Assembly (NCBI GenBank): GCA_034660035.1 | Contig: JAYEIJ010000019.1 | Coordinates: 1-5,418 of the forward strand | Length of the DNA stretch: 5,418 nucleotides | Direction of reading: 5' to 3' | Source of the DNA: JAHEEL01 sp034660035 | Lineage (GTDB): Bacteria; Actinomycetota; Acidimicrobiia; Spongiisociales; UBA5794 | Shown: positions 1 through 5,418 of the stretch, in pieces | Layout: each line of letters starts with the position of its first letter | How positions within the stretch are numbered: the first letter of the stretch is position 1 | Made by a program: the position numbers and the translations under genes | The notes under the pieces: model-generated | Database searches by the model: none | The model's input: the letters and a program-made list of their open reading frames with translations, nothing else | Told to the model about the DNA's origin: nothing

Positions 1-1190
1 TCGTTGTCCGGCGGGTTGCAGCCCTTCGTGATGCCGTGGTTCCCGAGCGCGTTGATCGACGACTCGAAGACCGACGACCCGTCGTCGCCAAAGAGGTCAA
101 CGTCCTGCGGGTTGTCGTATCCGAAGGTACGAACGAGCAGTTCGGCCATCTCCTCGCGCAGCAGAGGCCGGTCGGGGCAGTAGTCGGTGTCGGTGCAGCC
201 GAACCCGATCCCCGCCTCAGTGATCGCGTTGATGTCTCCGCTAAAGATCGATTCATCGTCATCGCCAAAGAAGTCATCGTTCGATGCGGGGAGCTCAAGG
301 AGTCGGCGGATGAACGCCGCCATCTCACCGCGGGTGATCTCACGGAGAGGGCAGTACTCGTCGTTGGCCGGCGGGTTGCAGCCCTTCGTGATCCCGAGAC
401 CGGCGATGATGTCGATGTTCGCCTCATGAACGTTGCCTTCGTCGTCCAGGAACGCGCCGGAGTAGGCGGATTCAGCATCTGGTTCCGGCTCCGGTGCAGG
501 ATCTGGTTCGGGTTCCGGCTCTGGGATGGCGTCCTCACCGGGAGCGGGGATGCGGATCGCCCAATCGGCGTACGGTGTCGGATTGACGACGATGCCCCCC
601 GGGGCATGAACTTCCCAGTGGAGGTGCGGCGTGACCCACTCTGCGTTGCCGGAGTCGCCGACCCAGCCGATCAACTGCCCTTCGACGACCCGAACTCCTG
701 GCAGGATCCCGTCTGCGATCCCCCAGCCTTGCCCGTCGTCGGTATAGGTGCCGTCGGCACGCTGGGTGTCGTTGTTCAAGTGGAGGTAGCGGGTCTCGTA
801 CCCGTCGTCGTGAGTGATCGAGAGCGTGCAGCACCGCTCGGGGTTCAGATCTCCCGGGTCCGATGACCAGTTCACCTGCTTGATCACACCGTCACCGGCA
901 GCAACGACGGGGACACCTTTGACACGGTAGGTACCGATGTCGACCCCGTGATGGGATCGTCCGCCGCTGCGAGGAGCGCCGAAGGTGTCAGAGTAGTGAA
1001 AATCGACGCCGTCCTGGCCGACGACGGGGAACGTGAAGGGACGCGGCCCGTACGAGTCGGCCGTCCAGTCTTCCGCCCCGGCCGGCGTAGCAAAGAAGAT
1101 CGCAACGAGTGCGAGCATGGTTGCCAGGACCACACCGGGCAGGAGAAGGCGGGTGCTCGTCGATGAACTCATTGAACGTGTTATCGGCAT
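1..1190 (-). CDS. Secreted M23 metallopeptidase with C-terminal SLH-like repeats (3' end outside window)
   Basis: The reverse strand is open from 1190 to the window edge (396 codons, no stop). Residues 1-39 look like a Sec signal peptide: a short n-region with Arg, a long hydrophobic stretch LLLPGVVLATMLALVAIFFA, then TPAGA before Glu-Asp. Residues ~45-210 match an M23 (LytM/lysostaphin-like) zinc peptidase: H80-x3-D84 in SHHGVDIG, YLHL with H137, and HLH at H189/H191 in TPHLHWEVH. By family knowledge H80, D84 and H191 bind zinc, and H137 and H189 are catalytic. All are present, so peptidoglycan endopeptidase activity is likely. Residues 222-240 are an acidic Pro/Glu linker. From ~244 three SLH-like units follow, with Gly-Cys at 270, 331 and 390 and a second Cys 9 and 6 residues after the first Cys in units one and two (C280, C338). 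The third unit is cut by the window edge. These units probably hold the enzyme at the envelope (inference). Start: ATG 1190 is favoured by a -10-like hexamer 6 bases upstream; in-frame ATG 1172 is the alternative and also keeps the signal peptide. Neither has a Shine-Dalgarno site. Confidence 0.93.
   Translation of the reverse strand, partial: MPITRSMSSSTSTRLLLPGVVLATMLALVAIFFATPAGAEDWTADSYGPRPFTFPVVGQDGVDFHYSDTFGAPRSGGRSHHGVDIGTYRVKGVPVVAAGDGVIKQVNWSSDPGDLNPERCCTLSITHDDGYETRYLHLNNDTQRADGTYTDDGQGWGIADGILPGVRVVEGQLIGWVGDSGNAEWVTPHLHWEVHAPGGIVVNPTPYADWAIRIPAPGEDAIPEPEPEPDPAPEPEPDAESAYSGAFLDDEGNVHEANIDIIAGLGITKGCNPPANDEYCPLREITRGEMAAFIRRLLELPASNDDFFGDDDESIFSGDINAITEAGIGFGCTDTDYCPDRPLLREEMAELLVRTFGYDNPQDVDLFGDDGSSVFESSINALGNHGITKGCNPPDN
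8..392. repeat. Direct repeat pair inside the SLH-coding region (8-32 and 368-392)
   Basis: Bases 8-32 and 368-392 are identical over 25 positions, and 1-32 versus 361-392 match at 31 of 32. The copies lie exactly 360 bp apart. They encode the GITKGCNPP part of SLH units one and three. Unit two, in between (GIGFGCTDTDYCP), is clearly diverged. This is coding repetition within one gene, not a mobile or regulatory repeat. It may reflect recent duplication or gene conversion between alternate units. Confidence 0.85.
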
Positions 1191-1196
1191 CCGGGA

Positions 1197-1202
1197 ACGG
1201 TA
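1197..1202 (-). promoter_or_regulatory. Putative -10 element (TACCGT) of the M23/SLH gene
   Basis: Read on the minus strand, TACCGT fits the actinobacterial TANNNT -10 pattern. Six bases separate it from ATG 1190, the distance that would put the transcription start on the A of the start codon. No convincing -35 element and no ribosome binding site is seen, which fits a leaderless message. The hexamer is short and such a match can arise by chance. Confidence 0.35.
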
Positions 1203-1276
1203 CCTGAGGTCCGTCTGTAGCCGCAAAGCACACCGCGTCCGCTGCGATCCAGAACAATCAACTCGGCGAACTCACC

Positions 1277-1282
1277 TACTCT
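1277..1282 (+). promoter_or_regulatory. Putative -10 element (TACTCT) of the GT2 gene
   Basis: TACTCT fits TANNNT and ends seven bases before ATG 1290. There is no purine-rich ribosome binding site before this ATG (the preceding bases are gactctc), so a leaderless or near-leaderless transcript is the simplest reading. No clear -35 hexamer is visible. The divergent gene has the same arrangement, and the two elements lie about 75 bp apart in one shared intergenic region. Confidence 0.35.
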
Positions 1283-1289
1283 GACTCTC

Positions 1290-2240
1290 ATGCCACCACA
1301 ACGAACGAGCGACACGATCGAACTCTCCATCGTCGTCCTAGCGTGGGACGAACTGGATCTCACAATGCGCTGCGTTGAATCGATTCGCCGCTCAACCGAC
1401 ACGCCATACGAGTTGATCATCGTCGACAACGGCTCGGCCCACGAAGCGGCCACTTGGGCGTCAGATACGGCTGACATCGCGGTGCTACACGACACGAACC
1501 TCGGATTCGCCAAGGGGATGAACGCCGGCCTTGCGGTCGCAACCGGCCGCTCAATCGCGTTCCTGAACAACGACATAGTCCTGCCCCAGAACTGGGCATC
1601 GCGGCTTGTCGAGACACTCCGCTCGCCCGAAAGACGAGCCGGGATCGTCGTACCGTCGGTGACGACTGCCGGGAACATCTCCACTGTCAGGTCGGATACA
1701 TCTGAGTCCATCCACCCAACACGACCGTTTCGCGACCTTCCCAGCGGAGTCATCTACGTGATGGCAACAGAGACAATGCGAGCGCTCGGTGGCTGGAGCG
1801 AGCAATACCCGATCGCCTCGGCTGAAGACCTCGATCTGCTGTTCACCGTCTGGTGCAACGGGCTTGAGGTGGTCCATGATGAACGCGTGCTCGTGGACCA
1901 TGTAGGAAGTGCAACCGCCGACACCCGTCTCAAGGACAAGGGTCGTATTTGGAGGGAGAACCGGCAACTCTTCGTTGATCGGTGGCGCGAGATTTCGGAT
2001 GAGGATGTACCGCGGCTGGACCGTGTCGATGAATCAAGCCGGCAGGCTCGCCTTGCCCAAGCCCGAATCGCCGCCTGGTGGATGAAGCGCACCTTCGATT
2101 CGCTGGACCAGCTCGACGCCGAACGAGCAACTATTCGAAGGGCCGCACAGAAACCGTCGGAACCCGAGCCTAAGACGCAGAACTCGACGCGCCGCCGGTC
2201 GCGACTCTTCGGCCGTTTGACACGCGGGGGCGACGCGTAG
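1290..2240 (+). CDS. Family 2 glycosyltransferase (GT-A fold, COG1216-like)
   Basis: A 316-residue cytosolic protein that transfers a sugar from a nucleotide-sugar donor; acceptor and sugar cannot be told from sequence. Motifs run in the usual order: ELSIVVLAW at 11-19 as the first strand; ELIIVDNGS with D46 contacting the nucleotide; NLGFAKGMNAGLAVATG (70-86), the typical NxGFaxgxNxG segment of rhamnosyltransferase-like GT2 enzymes; FLNNDIVL with N93-N94-D95 in the DXD position; AEDLDLLFTVW at 178-188, with E179/D180/D182 as the (G)ED-x-DL motif that supplies the likely catalytic base; and VDHVGSAT with H204. No transmembrane segment is visible, so it probably works at the inner face of the membrane. 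The last ~40 residues are polar and Arg-rich (RRRSRLFGRLTRG), perhaps for membrane or partner contact (inference). It starts at ATG 1290 with no Shine-Dalgarno site. It lies 126 bp upstream of, and on the same strand as, the TPR/GT-B gene, consistent with one glycan pathway. Confidence 0.92.
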   Translation: MPPQRTSDTIELSIVVLAWDELDLTMRCVESIRRSTDTPYELIIVDNGSAHEAATWASDTADIAVLHDTNLGFAKGMNAGLAVATGRSIAFLNNDIVLPQNWASRLVETLRSPERRAGIVVPSVTTAGNISTVRSDTSESIHPTRPFRDLPSGVIYVMATETMRALGGWSEQYPIASAEDLDLLFTVWCNGLEVVHDERVLVDHVGSATADTRLKDKGRIWRENRQLFVDRWREISDEDVPRLDRVDESSRQARLAQARIAAWWMKRTFDSLDQLDAERATIRRAAQKPSEPEPKTQNSTRRRSRLFGRLTRGGDA

Positions 2241-2261
2241 CCGTCGTCAAGAATGACCGAA

Positions 2262-2277
2262 CCGACAATGCTGTCGG
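2262..2277 (+). terminator. Small hairpin after the GT2 gene, possible weak terminator
   Basis: CCGACA-ATGC-TGTCGG forms a perfect 6-bp stem with a 4-base loop, 21 bases after the GT2 stop codon. The bases that follow (gtgttggg) are not a clean T-run, so a canonical intrinsic terminator is not supported. It could act as a weak terminator, an mRNA 3'-end stabiliser, or nothing. Confidence 0.3.
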
Positions 2278-2356
2278 GTGTTGGGCTGAGCCGCTACCTG
2301 TCCGGTGGGTTCAATCGGTCTTCTGTAGCATGACGGAGCTAGCTTCGAAACGAACC

Positions 2357-2360
2357 GGAG
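2357..2360 (+). promoter_or_regulatory. Ribosome binding site GGAG that supports a TTG start
   Basis: GGAG lies six bases upstream of TTG 2367. It decides the start of the TPR/GT-B gene: the frame is closed by TAG at 2340-2342, no ATG or GTG occurs between that stop and the TTG, and the next in-frame ATG (2553) would remove the basic N-terminus. It is the only clear Shine-Dalgarno-like site in the window. Confidence 0.6.
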
Positions 2361-2366
2361 ACGCCA

Positions 2367-5273
2367 TTGGGAAATGACAGATCTGCACCCCTCGGCCGAC
2401 GGTTCCGTCGACTCGTTGGGCGATTCGTCCGGAGGGTCGAACGAGTACTCCCTGGTCAGAATCGGGTGCCCGAAACGGCTTCTTCCGCCCAACAGCAAGC
2501 CGGGAGTACGCGCGACGCAATCCGGGCGAGTGTCGATCGGGCTCGGATACCCATGGCGGAGGCCAACTGGTACGAGGCGATCCGGCGATGGGAAGAGATC
2601 CTGGATCGATTCGGTTCTGCCTCGTCGTGGAGTGCATATCGGGGACTCATCATTGCGTACACCAAGATCGGGAGCGTTGACGCTGCTGAGACGATGGCTA
2701 CCCGTTCTCGCGTGGTCTTTCCCGAGTCGGTCGATTTGGCGGTGGCCCAGGCCGACTTGCCGATGGTGATTGAAGACTGGCCGGAGGCCATCACCCGCTG
2801 GAACCGCCTGCTCGACCGGTTCGGACCGAACGTGCCCGAGAAGGTGTACGTGCGATTGGCGATCGCCCAGGGGAAGCTGGGTGGCTTGGCATTGGCAACC
2901 GAGACGCTGCAACGCGGCAGGAACCACCACCCCGGCAACCTGAACCTGATCGCCAACTCGGCCGAGTTGGCGATGACATGGCGGGATTGGCCGGAAGCGG
3001 TGCGCCAATGGAACGAACTCCTCCAGGCTCGTGCTGAAGCGCCGGATCGCCCCAAAGACGAAGACAGCTTCCCGACTCGTGGCTCCCGGTGGGATTGGTA
3101 CGAGGAGGCGTGGCAGACCATCGTTCGGGAGTGGAACCGGATCGAACCGGAGCTCGCGTTCGAACCAACGTCCTTGCTATACCGAACGCTCGGGAAGACC
3201 CTGGTTCGCGCGCGGATGCCGGAAGAAGGTCTGGATATCCTCGGCATCGGCCGGATCGCTCACCCGGAAGACGAGCAGCTTGCCTTCGCCTACGCCGTCT
3301 CTCATCTCGGTCTCCAACCCACAGTAGGGAGAGCGATCGGACTCATAGGCTTGAGCAAGGAATTGCAGAACCACCCTCGGATGGCGGGATTCTGCGCCGA
3401 CATCGCCATTCCCGCGAAAGACGCAACGCCACCCGGCCATCTGGGAGGGGACAGCGATCTCGGGTCGGTGCCTTCGACGTGCGCTGGGAATCTGAAGACG
3501 ATGGCCGACTTCGCTCCGACGGCTGTGGACACGTCGGATGAACTCGGCTGTGTTCACGTCATTCGAGCCCCGTACGGTTCCTCGATCGAGCTTCAACTCC
3601 GGATCGGACGCTACTTCTCCCCTTCGATGATCAGAAGAAGGGTTCGTGAGATCAGCGAACGGGACGCGTGGGAGGAGATGACCTCTCCGGAGAACCTGAT
3701 GTTCAAGCGGGCCCGCGCTCTCGCCGACTCGTTCGGTCGACGTTTTGAGGACCTTCCGTTGCTCGGCGCCGGGGCGCTGTCCGATGCTGTGGTGTTCTTC
3801 ATCTTCGAGGAACTGTGCATCTACGAACCGATGCGGAGACTCGCGGCCGATATCGCTGCGGAGTCCGATGACTCGCCGGTTTTCATCGAATCCCCGACAG
3901 ACTCGTTCCGGTATGTCGATGGGTACTCGTTCAGCCAGTTCGATGTCCTCTACCTCCATTTCGAGTTGCGCAAATTGGGGGTCAACGCCTTCCTCGTTCG
4001 ATATCACGCCGGGAGGGCCCCAGAGCAACCGAAGTTGGAGGTCCTGCCCGGTGTGCGATCCCTGCTGCCGCGTAGTGACGTTCGTGAGACGGATCAGATG
4101 AGTCATCGGAGTGCTCTCGTCCCTGCCGGTATCCGGTCGGTGAGGAGAGTCGTCAACACGCTGGACTCGCCTCTCGTCTTCTCGTCGGGCTTGGTCGTCA
4201 AGGAGTTCGCCTTCGACCGAGGCCTCCACCAGGAGGTCCCGATCGAGCCTGAGGCGACGATCCACCCACCCCTAGTCACGCTGCCCACGTTCACGTTCGA
4301 TCTCTCGCCGACGGCGACGCTGCGAGGCGTGGCGTTGAGATCGGAGGAACACCTTGACCCGGTCTACGCGACCATCGAGGTGACGAGAGAGATCGGCGGC
4401 GACTGGATGCTGTGGCTCGACCGGGCGCTGCACGACTATTTGGCCGGGATCTCCACCATCTCGGTCGCGGAGATCGCCTTCCGGGGTATTGAGGAAGCGC
4501 ACATTTGCGATCACCTCCTCGCTGATGGGGTCCTGTTCTCCGACGCGGTCAAACAGAACGGCGGCCGTGTCGTCCTCTGGCCACACTCGGCGAACCCGGT
4601 GCATGTCAACGAACGCAGACCCGGATCGTTCGACGAGGTCCACGCCGTGACGCTGTCCGGCGGCGAACAGTGGCGGGCGAGATTCCCGGACGTTCAGGTG
4701 ACGCATTCCCCCTGGACAATGCTTGACCCACCCACCAGGAGCACTCGGATCGACGCCAATCTGCCGCTGTCGGTCGTCGTGATCGGTGGCCGTTCCGTCC
4801 TTCGATACATGCCCATCCTCGATCGATCCCTCCACGAAGCGTCCTATCGCACCTTCTTCACCGGCCTTGAAGATCTCCAGTCACGGTATCCGATCGATGT
4901 GTACTTCAAACCCCGGGGACACCCCGAGGACAACGAGATGTGGCTCTCAGCGACGGTGGGGTCGACGGCGAACTGGCAGCGGGTCCTCGAGCATCCCCTG
5001 CGGATCGATCTACCGAACATGCTGTTCGTGTCGATCTCGATGGGATCATCCGCCCTGCTCGAAGGGATCAGCCGGGGGATCCCCGGCGTCGTAGTTCGCG
5101 ACTTCCCGGTACGGGACTACACAACGTTGGACGAGGACACCTTCCCCACAGGAGCAAGCACCGAGATGCTCGACGTGATCGCATCATGCTTCGAACCCGG
5201 CGGGTACGAACAACTCCTCGAACACGAACTCGACTACTACGCAGCCGAACTCGAGACCGGCGAACCGCTGTAA
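2367..5273 (+). CDS. Large TPR-repeat protein with C-terminal GT-B-like glycosyltransferase/polymerase region
   Basis: A 968-residue protein starting at TTG. Residues 5-30 are very Arg-rich with hydrophobics between (RRFRRLVGRFVRRVERVL), a possible amphipathic membrane-binding helix. Residues ~60-345 carry TPR-like units headed by NWYEAIRRW (W68), DWPEAITRW (W138) and DWPEAVRQW (W208), exactly 70 residues apart. A degenerate fourth header, DWYEEAWQTIVREW, starts at 243. Residues ~345-390 look like a linker, and ~393-475 I do not recognise. From ~503 the protein reads as GT-B: SPVFIESP, a helix, then GVNAFLVRYH as the first Rossmann half; WPHSANPVH (W738-H740) where related capsule enzymes have QHG; SVVVIGGR (802-809) opening the second half; YFKPRGHPED with H852-P853; and SMGSSALLEGISRGIPGVVVRD with S894-S895. 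The HP and SS motifs are shared by polysialyltransferase, KpsC/KpsS and CDP-glycerol transferase-like families. Placement in that broad group is inference, and substrate is unknown. No signal peptide or transmembrane helix is seen, so it is probably cytosolic or peripheral. Its neighbour is a GT2 enzyme. Confidence 0.85.
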   Translation: MGNDRSAPLGRRFRRLVGRFVRRVERVLPGQNRVPETASSAQQQAGSTRDAIRASVDRARIPMAEANWYEAIRRWEEILDRFGSASSWSAYRGLIIAYTKIGSVDAAETMATRSRVVFPESVDLAVAQADLPMVIEDWPEAITRWNRLLDRFGPNVPEKVYVRLAIAQGKLGGLALATETLQRGRNHHPGNLNLIANSAELAMTWRDWPEAVRQWNELLQARAEAPDRPKDEDSFPTRGSRWDWYEEAWQTIVREWNRIEPELAFEPTSLLYRTLGKTLVRARMPEEGLDILGIGRIAHPEDEQLAFAYAVSHLGLQPTVGRAIGLIGLSKELQNHPRMAGFCADIAIPAKDATPPGHLGGDSDLGSVPSTCAGNLKTMADFAPTAVDTSDELGCVHVIRAPYGSSIELQLRIGRYFSPSMIRRRVREISERDAWEEMTSPENLMFKRARALADSFGRRFEDLPLLGAGALSDAVVFFIFEELCIYEPMRRLAADIAAESDDSPVFIESPTDSFRYVDGYSFSQFDVLYLHFELRKLGVNAFLVRYHAGRAPEQPKLEVLPGVRSLLPRSDVRETDQMSHRSALVPAGIRSVRRVVNTLDSPLVFSSGLVVKEFAFDRGLHQEVPIEPEATIHPPLVTLPTFTFDLSPTATLRGVALRSEEHLDPVYATIEVTREIGGDWMLWLDRALHDYLAGISTISVAEIAFRGIEEAHICDHLLADGVLFSDAVKQNGGRVVLWPHSANPVHVNERRPGSFDEVHAVTLSGGEQWRARFPDVQVTHSPWTMLDPPTRSTRIDANLPLSVVVIGGRSVLRYMPILDRSLHEASYRTFFTGLEDLQSRYPIDVYFKPRGHPEDNEMWLSATVGSTANWQRVLEHPLRIDLPNMLFVSISMGSSALLEGISRGIPGVVVRDFPVRDYTTLDEDTFPTGASTEMLDVIASCFEPGGYEQLLEHELDYYAAELETGEPL

Positions 5274-5331
5274 TCGGGCTCTTCGGACTTAAGCGGGGTC
5301 GGCTGGAACCGGGGAGACTGCAGGCAGTAGT

Positions 5332-5353
5332 ACGTCCTACGTACGTACGACGT
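5332..5353. promoter_or_regulatory. 22-bp near-perfect palindrome, candidate operator
   Basis: The centre is a perfect 10-bp palindrome TACGTACGTA (5338-5347). The flanks ACGTC and GACGT are also exact complements, so 20 of 22 bases are symmetric; only the C/C pair at 5337 and 5348 breaks it. It lies 59 bases after the TPR/GT-B stop codon and 24 bases before a possible downstream ATG. The AT-containing arms and lack of a T-run argue against an intrinsic terminator. A dimeric regulator site is the best guess, but the regulator is unknown. Confidence 0.45.
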
Positions 5354-5376
5354 TCCGCTGACGACCATCATGTGTC

Positions 5377-5418
5377 ATGAGCGAACTCGTCTGCAGCCCG
5401 CTCGAGGTATTCCCGGTA
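5377..5418 (+). CDS. Possible 5' end of a further gene (14 codons, cut by window edge)
   Basis: ATG 5377 opens a frame reading MSELVCSPLEVFPV to the window edge with no stop. Its position just after the palindrome and its same-strand placement make a new gene start plausible, and the high GC1/GC3 pattern of these few codons is compatible. There is no ribosome binding site. An overlapping alternative frame from ATG 5370 is also open. Fourteen residues are too few to assign a family, and a reverse-strand gene ending here cannot be ruled out. Confidence 0.3.
   Translation, partial: MSELVCSPLEVFPV

Noticed and set aside
8..392. Repeats as a possible CRISPR array or insertion-sequence ends
   Set aside because: There are only two direct copies, 360 bp apart, both in frame within a protein repeat with coding sequence between them. 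No spacers, inverted ends or transposase are seen.
36..866. 276-codon plus-strand open frame
   Set aside because: It lies antisense to the M23/SLH gene, whose reverse-strand frame has a signal peptide, all zinc-site motifs and repeats. The plus-strand translation resembles no family and is a by-product of GC-rich third positions.
1202..1210. Small palindrome ACCT-G-AGGT in the divergent gap
   Set aside because: A 4+1+4 symmetry is common by chance and does not extend further, so it is not proposed as an operator.
1181..1753. 190-codon minus-strand frame across the divergent gap and the GT2 gene
   Set aside because: It covers conserved GT2 motifs on the opposite strand, has no recognisable content, and would overlap the M23/SLH start region.
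2374..2769. 131-codon plus-strand frame starting at ATG 2374
   Set aside because: It overlaps the start of the large gene in another frame. The frame from TTG 2367 has a GGAG site and continues into clear TPR-like repeats, while this one gives a low-complexity, unrecognisable protein.
3177..4265. 362-codon minus-strand open frame
   Set aside because: It is antisense to the middle of the TPR/GT-B gene. Its translation is rich in Arg, Glu and Asp with no recognisable motif, as expected for the mirror of a GC-rich gene. The sense frame has repeats, a ribosome binding site and Rossmann-like strands.

Overview
The base composition (GC-rich, strong C/G third-position bias), the lack of Shine-Dalgarno sites at two of the three well-supported starts, and above all the cysteine-marked S-layer-homology repeats (GCNPP..EYCP type) suggest an actinobacterium, most likely of the Acidimicrobiia/Ilumatobacter kind. 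That assignment is inference from protein style; no rRNA or other phylogenetic marker is present.

Layout: (1) bases 1-1190, minus strand: a secreted M23 metallopeptidase followed by an acidic Pro/Glu linker and at least three SLH-like repeats. Its 3' end lies outside the window. (2) 1191-1289: a short divergent intergenic region with a TANNNT -10-like hexamer placed 6-7 bases before each outward start, as expected for leaderless transcripts. (3) 1290-2240, plus strand: a family 2 (GT-A) glycosyltransferase with the usual motifs intact. (4) 2241-2366: a spacer with a small perfect hairpin. (5) 2367-5273, plus strand: a 968-residue protein that starts with TTG behind a GGAG ribosome binding site. 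It has a basic amphipathic N-terminus, TPR-like repeats in an exact 70-residue register, and a C-terminal half that reads as a divergent GT-B glycosyltransferase or polymerase with HP and SS motifs. (6) 5274-5418: a 22-bp near-perfect palindrome built on TACGTACGTA, then a possible start of another gene that runs off the window.

Together the genes look like a piece of a cell-surface locus. Two cytoplasmic glycosyltransferases would build a surface glycan or glycosylate surface proteins, and the divergent gene makes a wall-associated peptidase. No mobile element, CRISPR array, tRNA, rRNA or phage gene is visible. The least ordinary item is the TPR/GT-B fusion protein and its uncharacterised middle. 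I do not see a clear-cut new defence or mobile system here.
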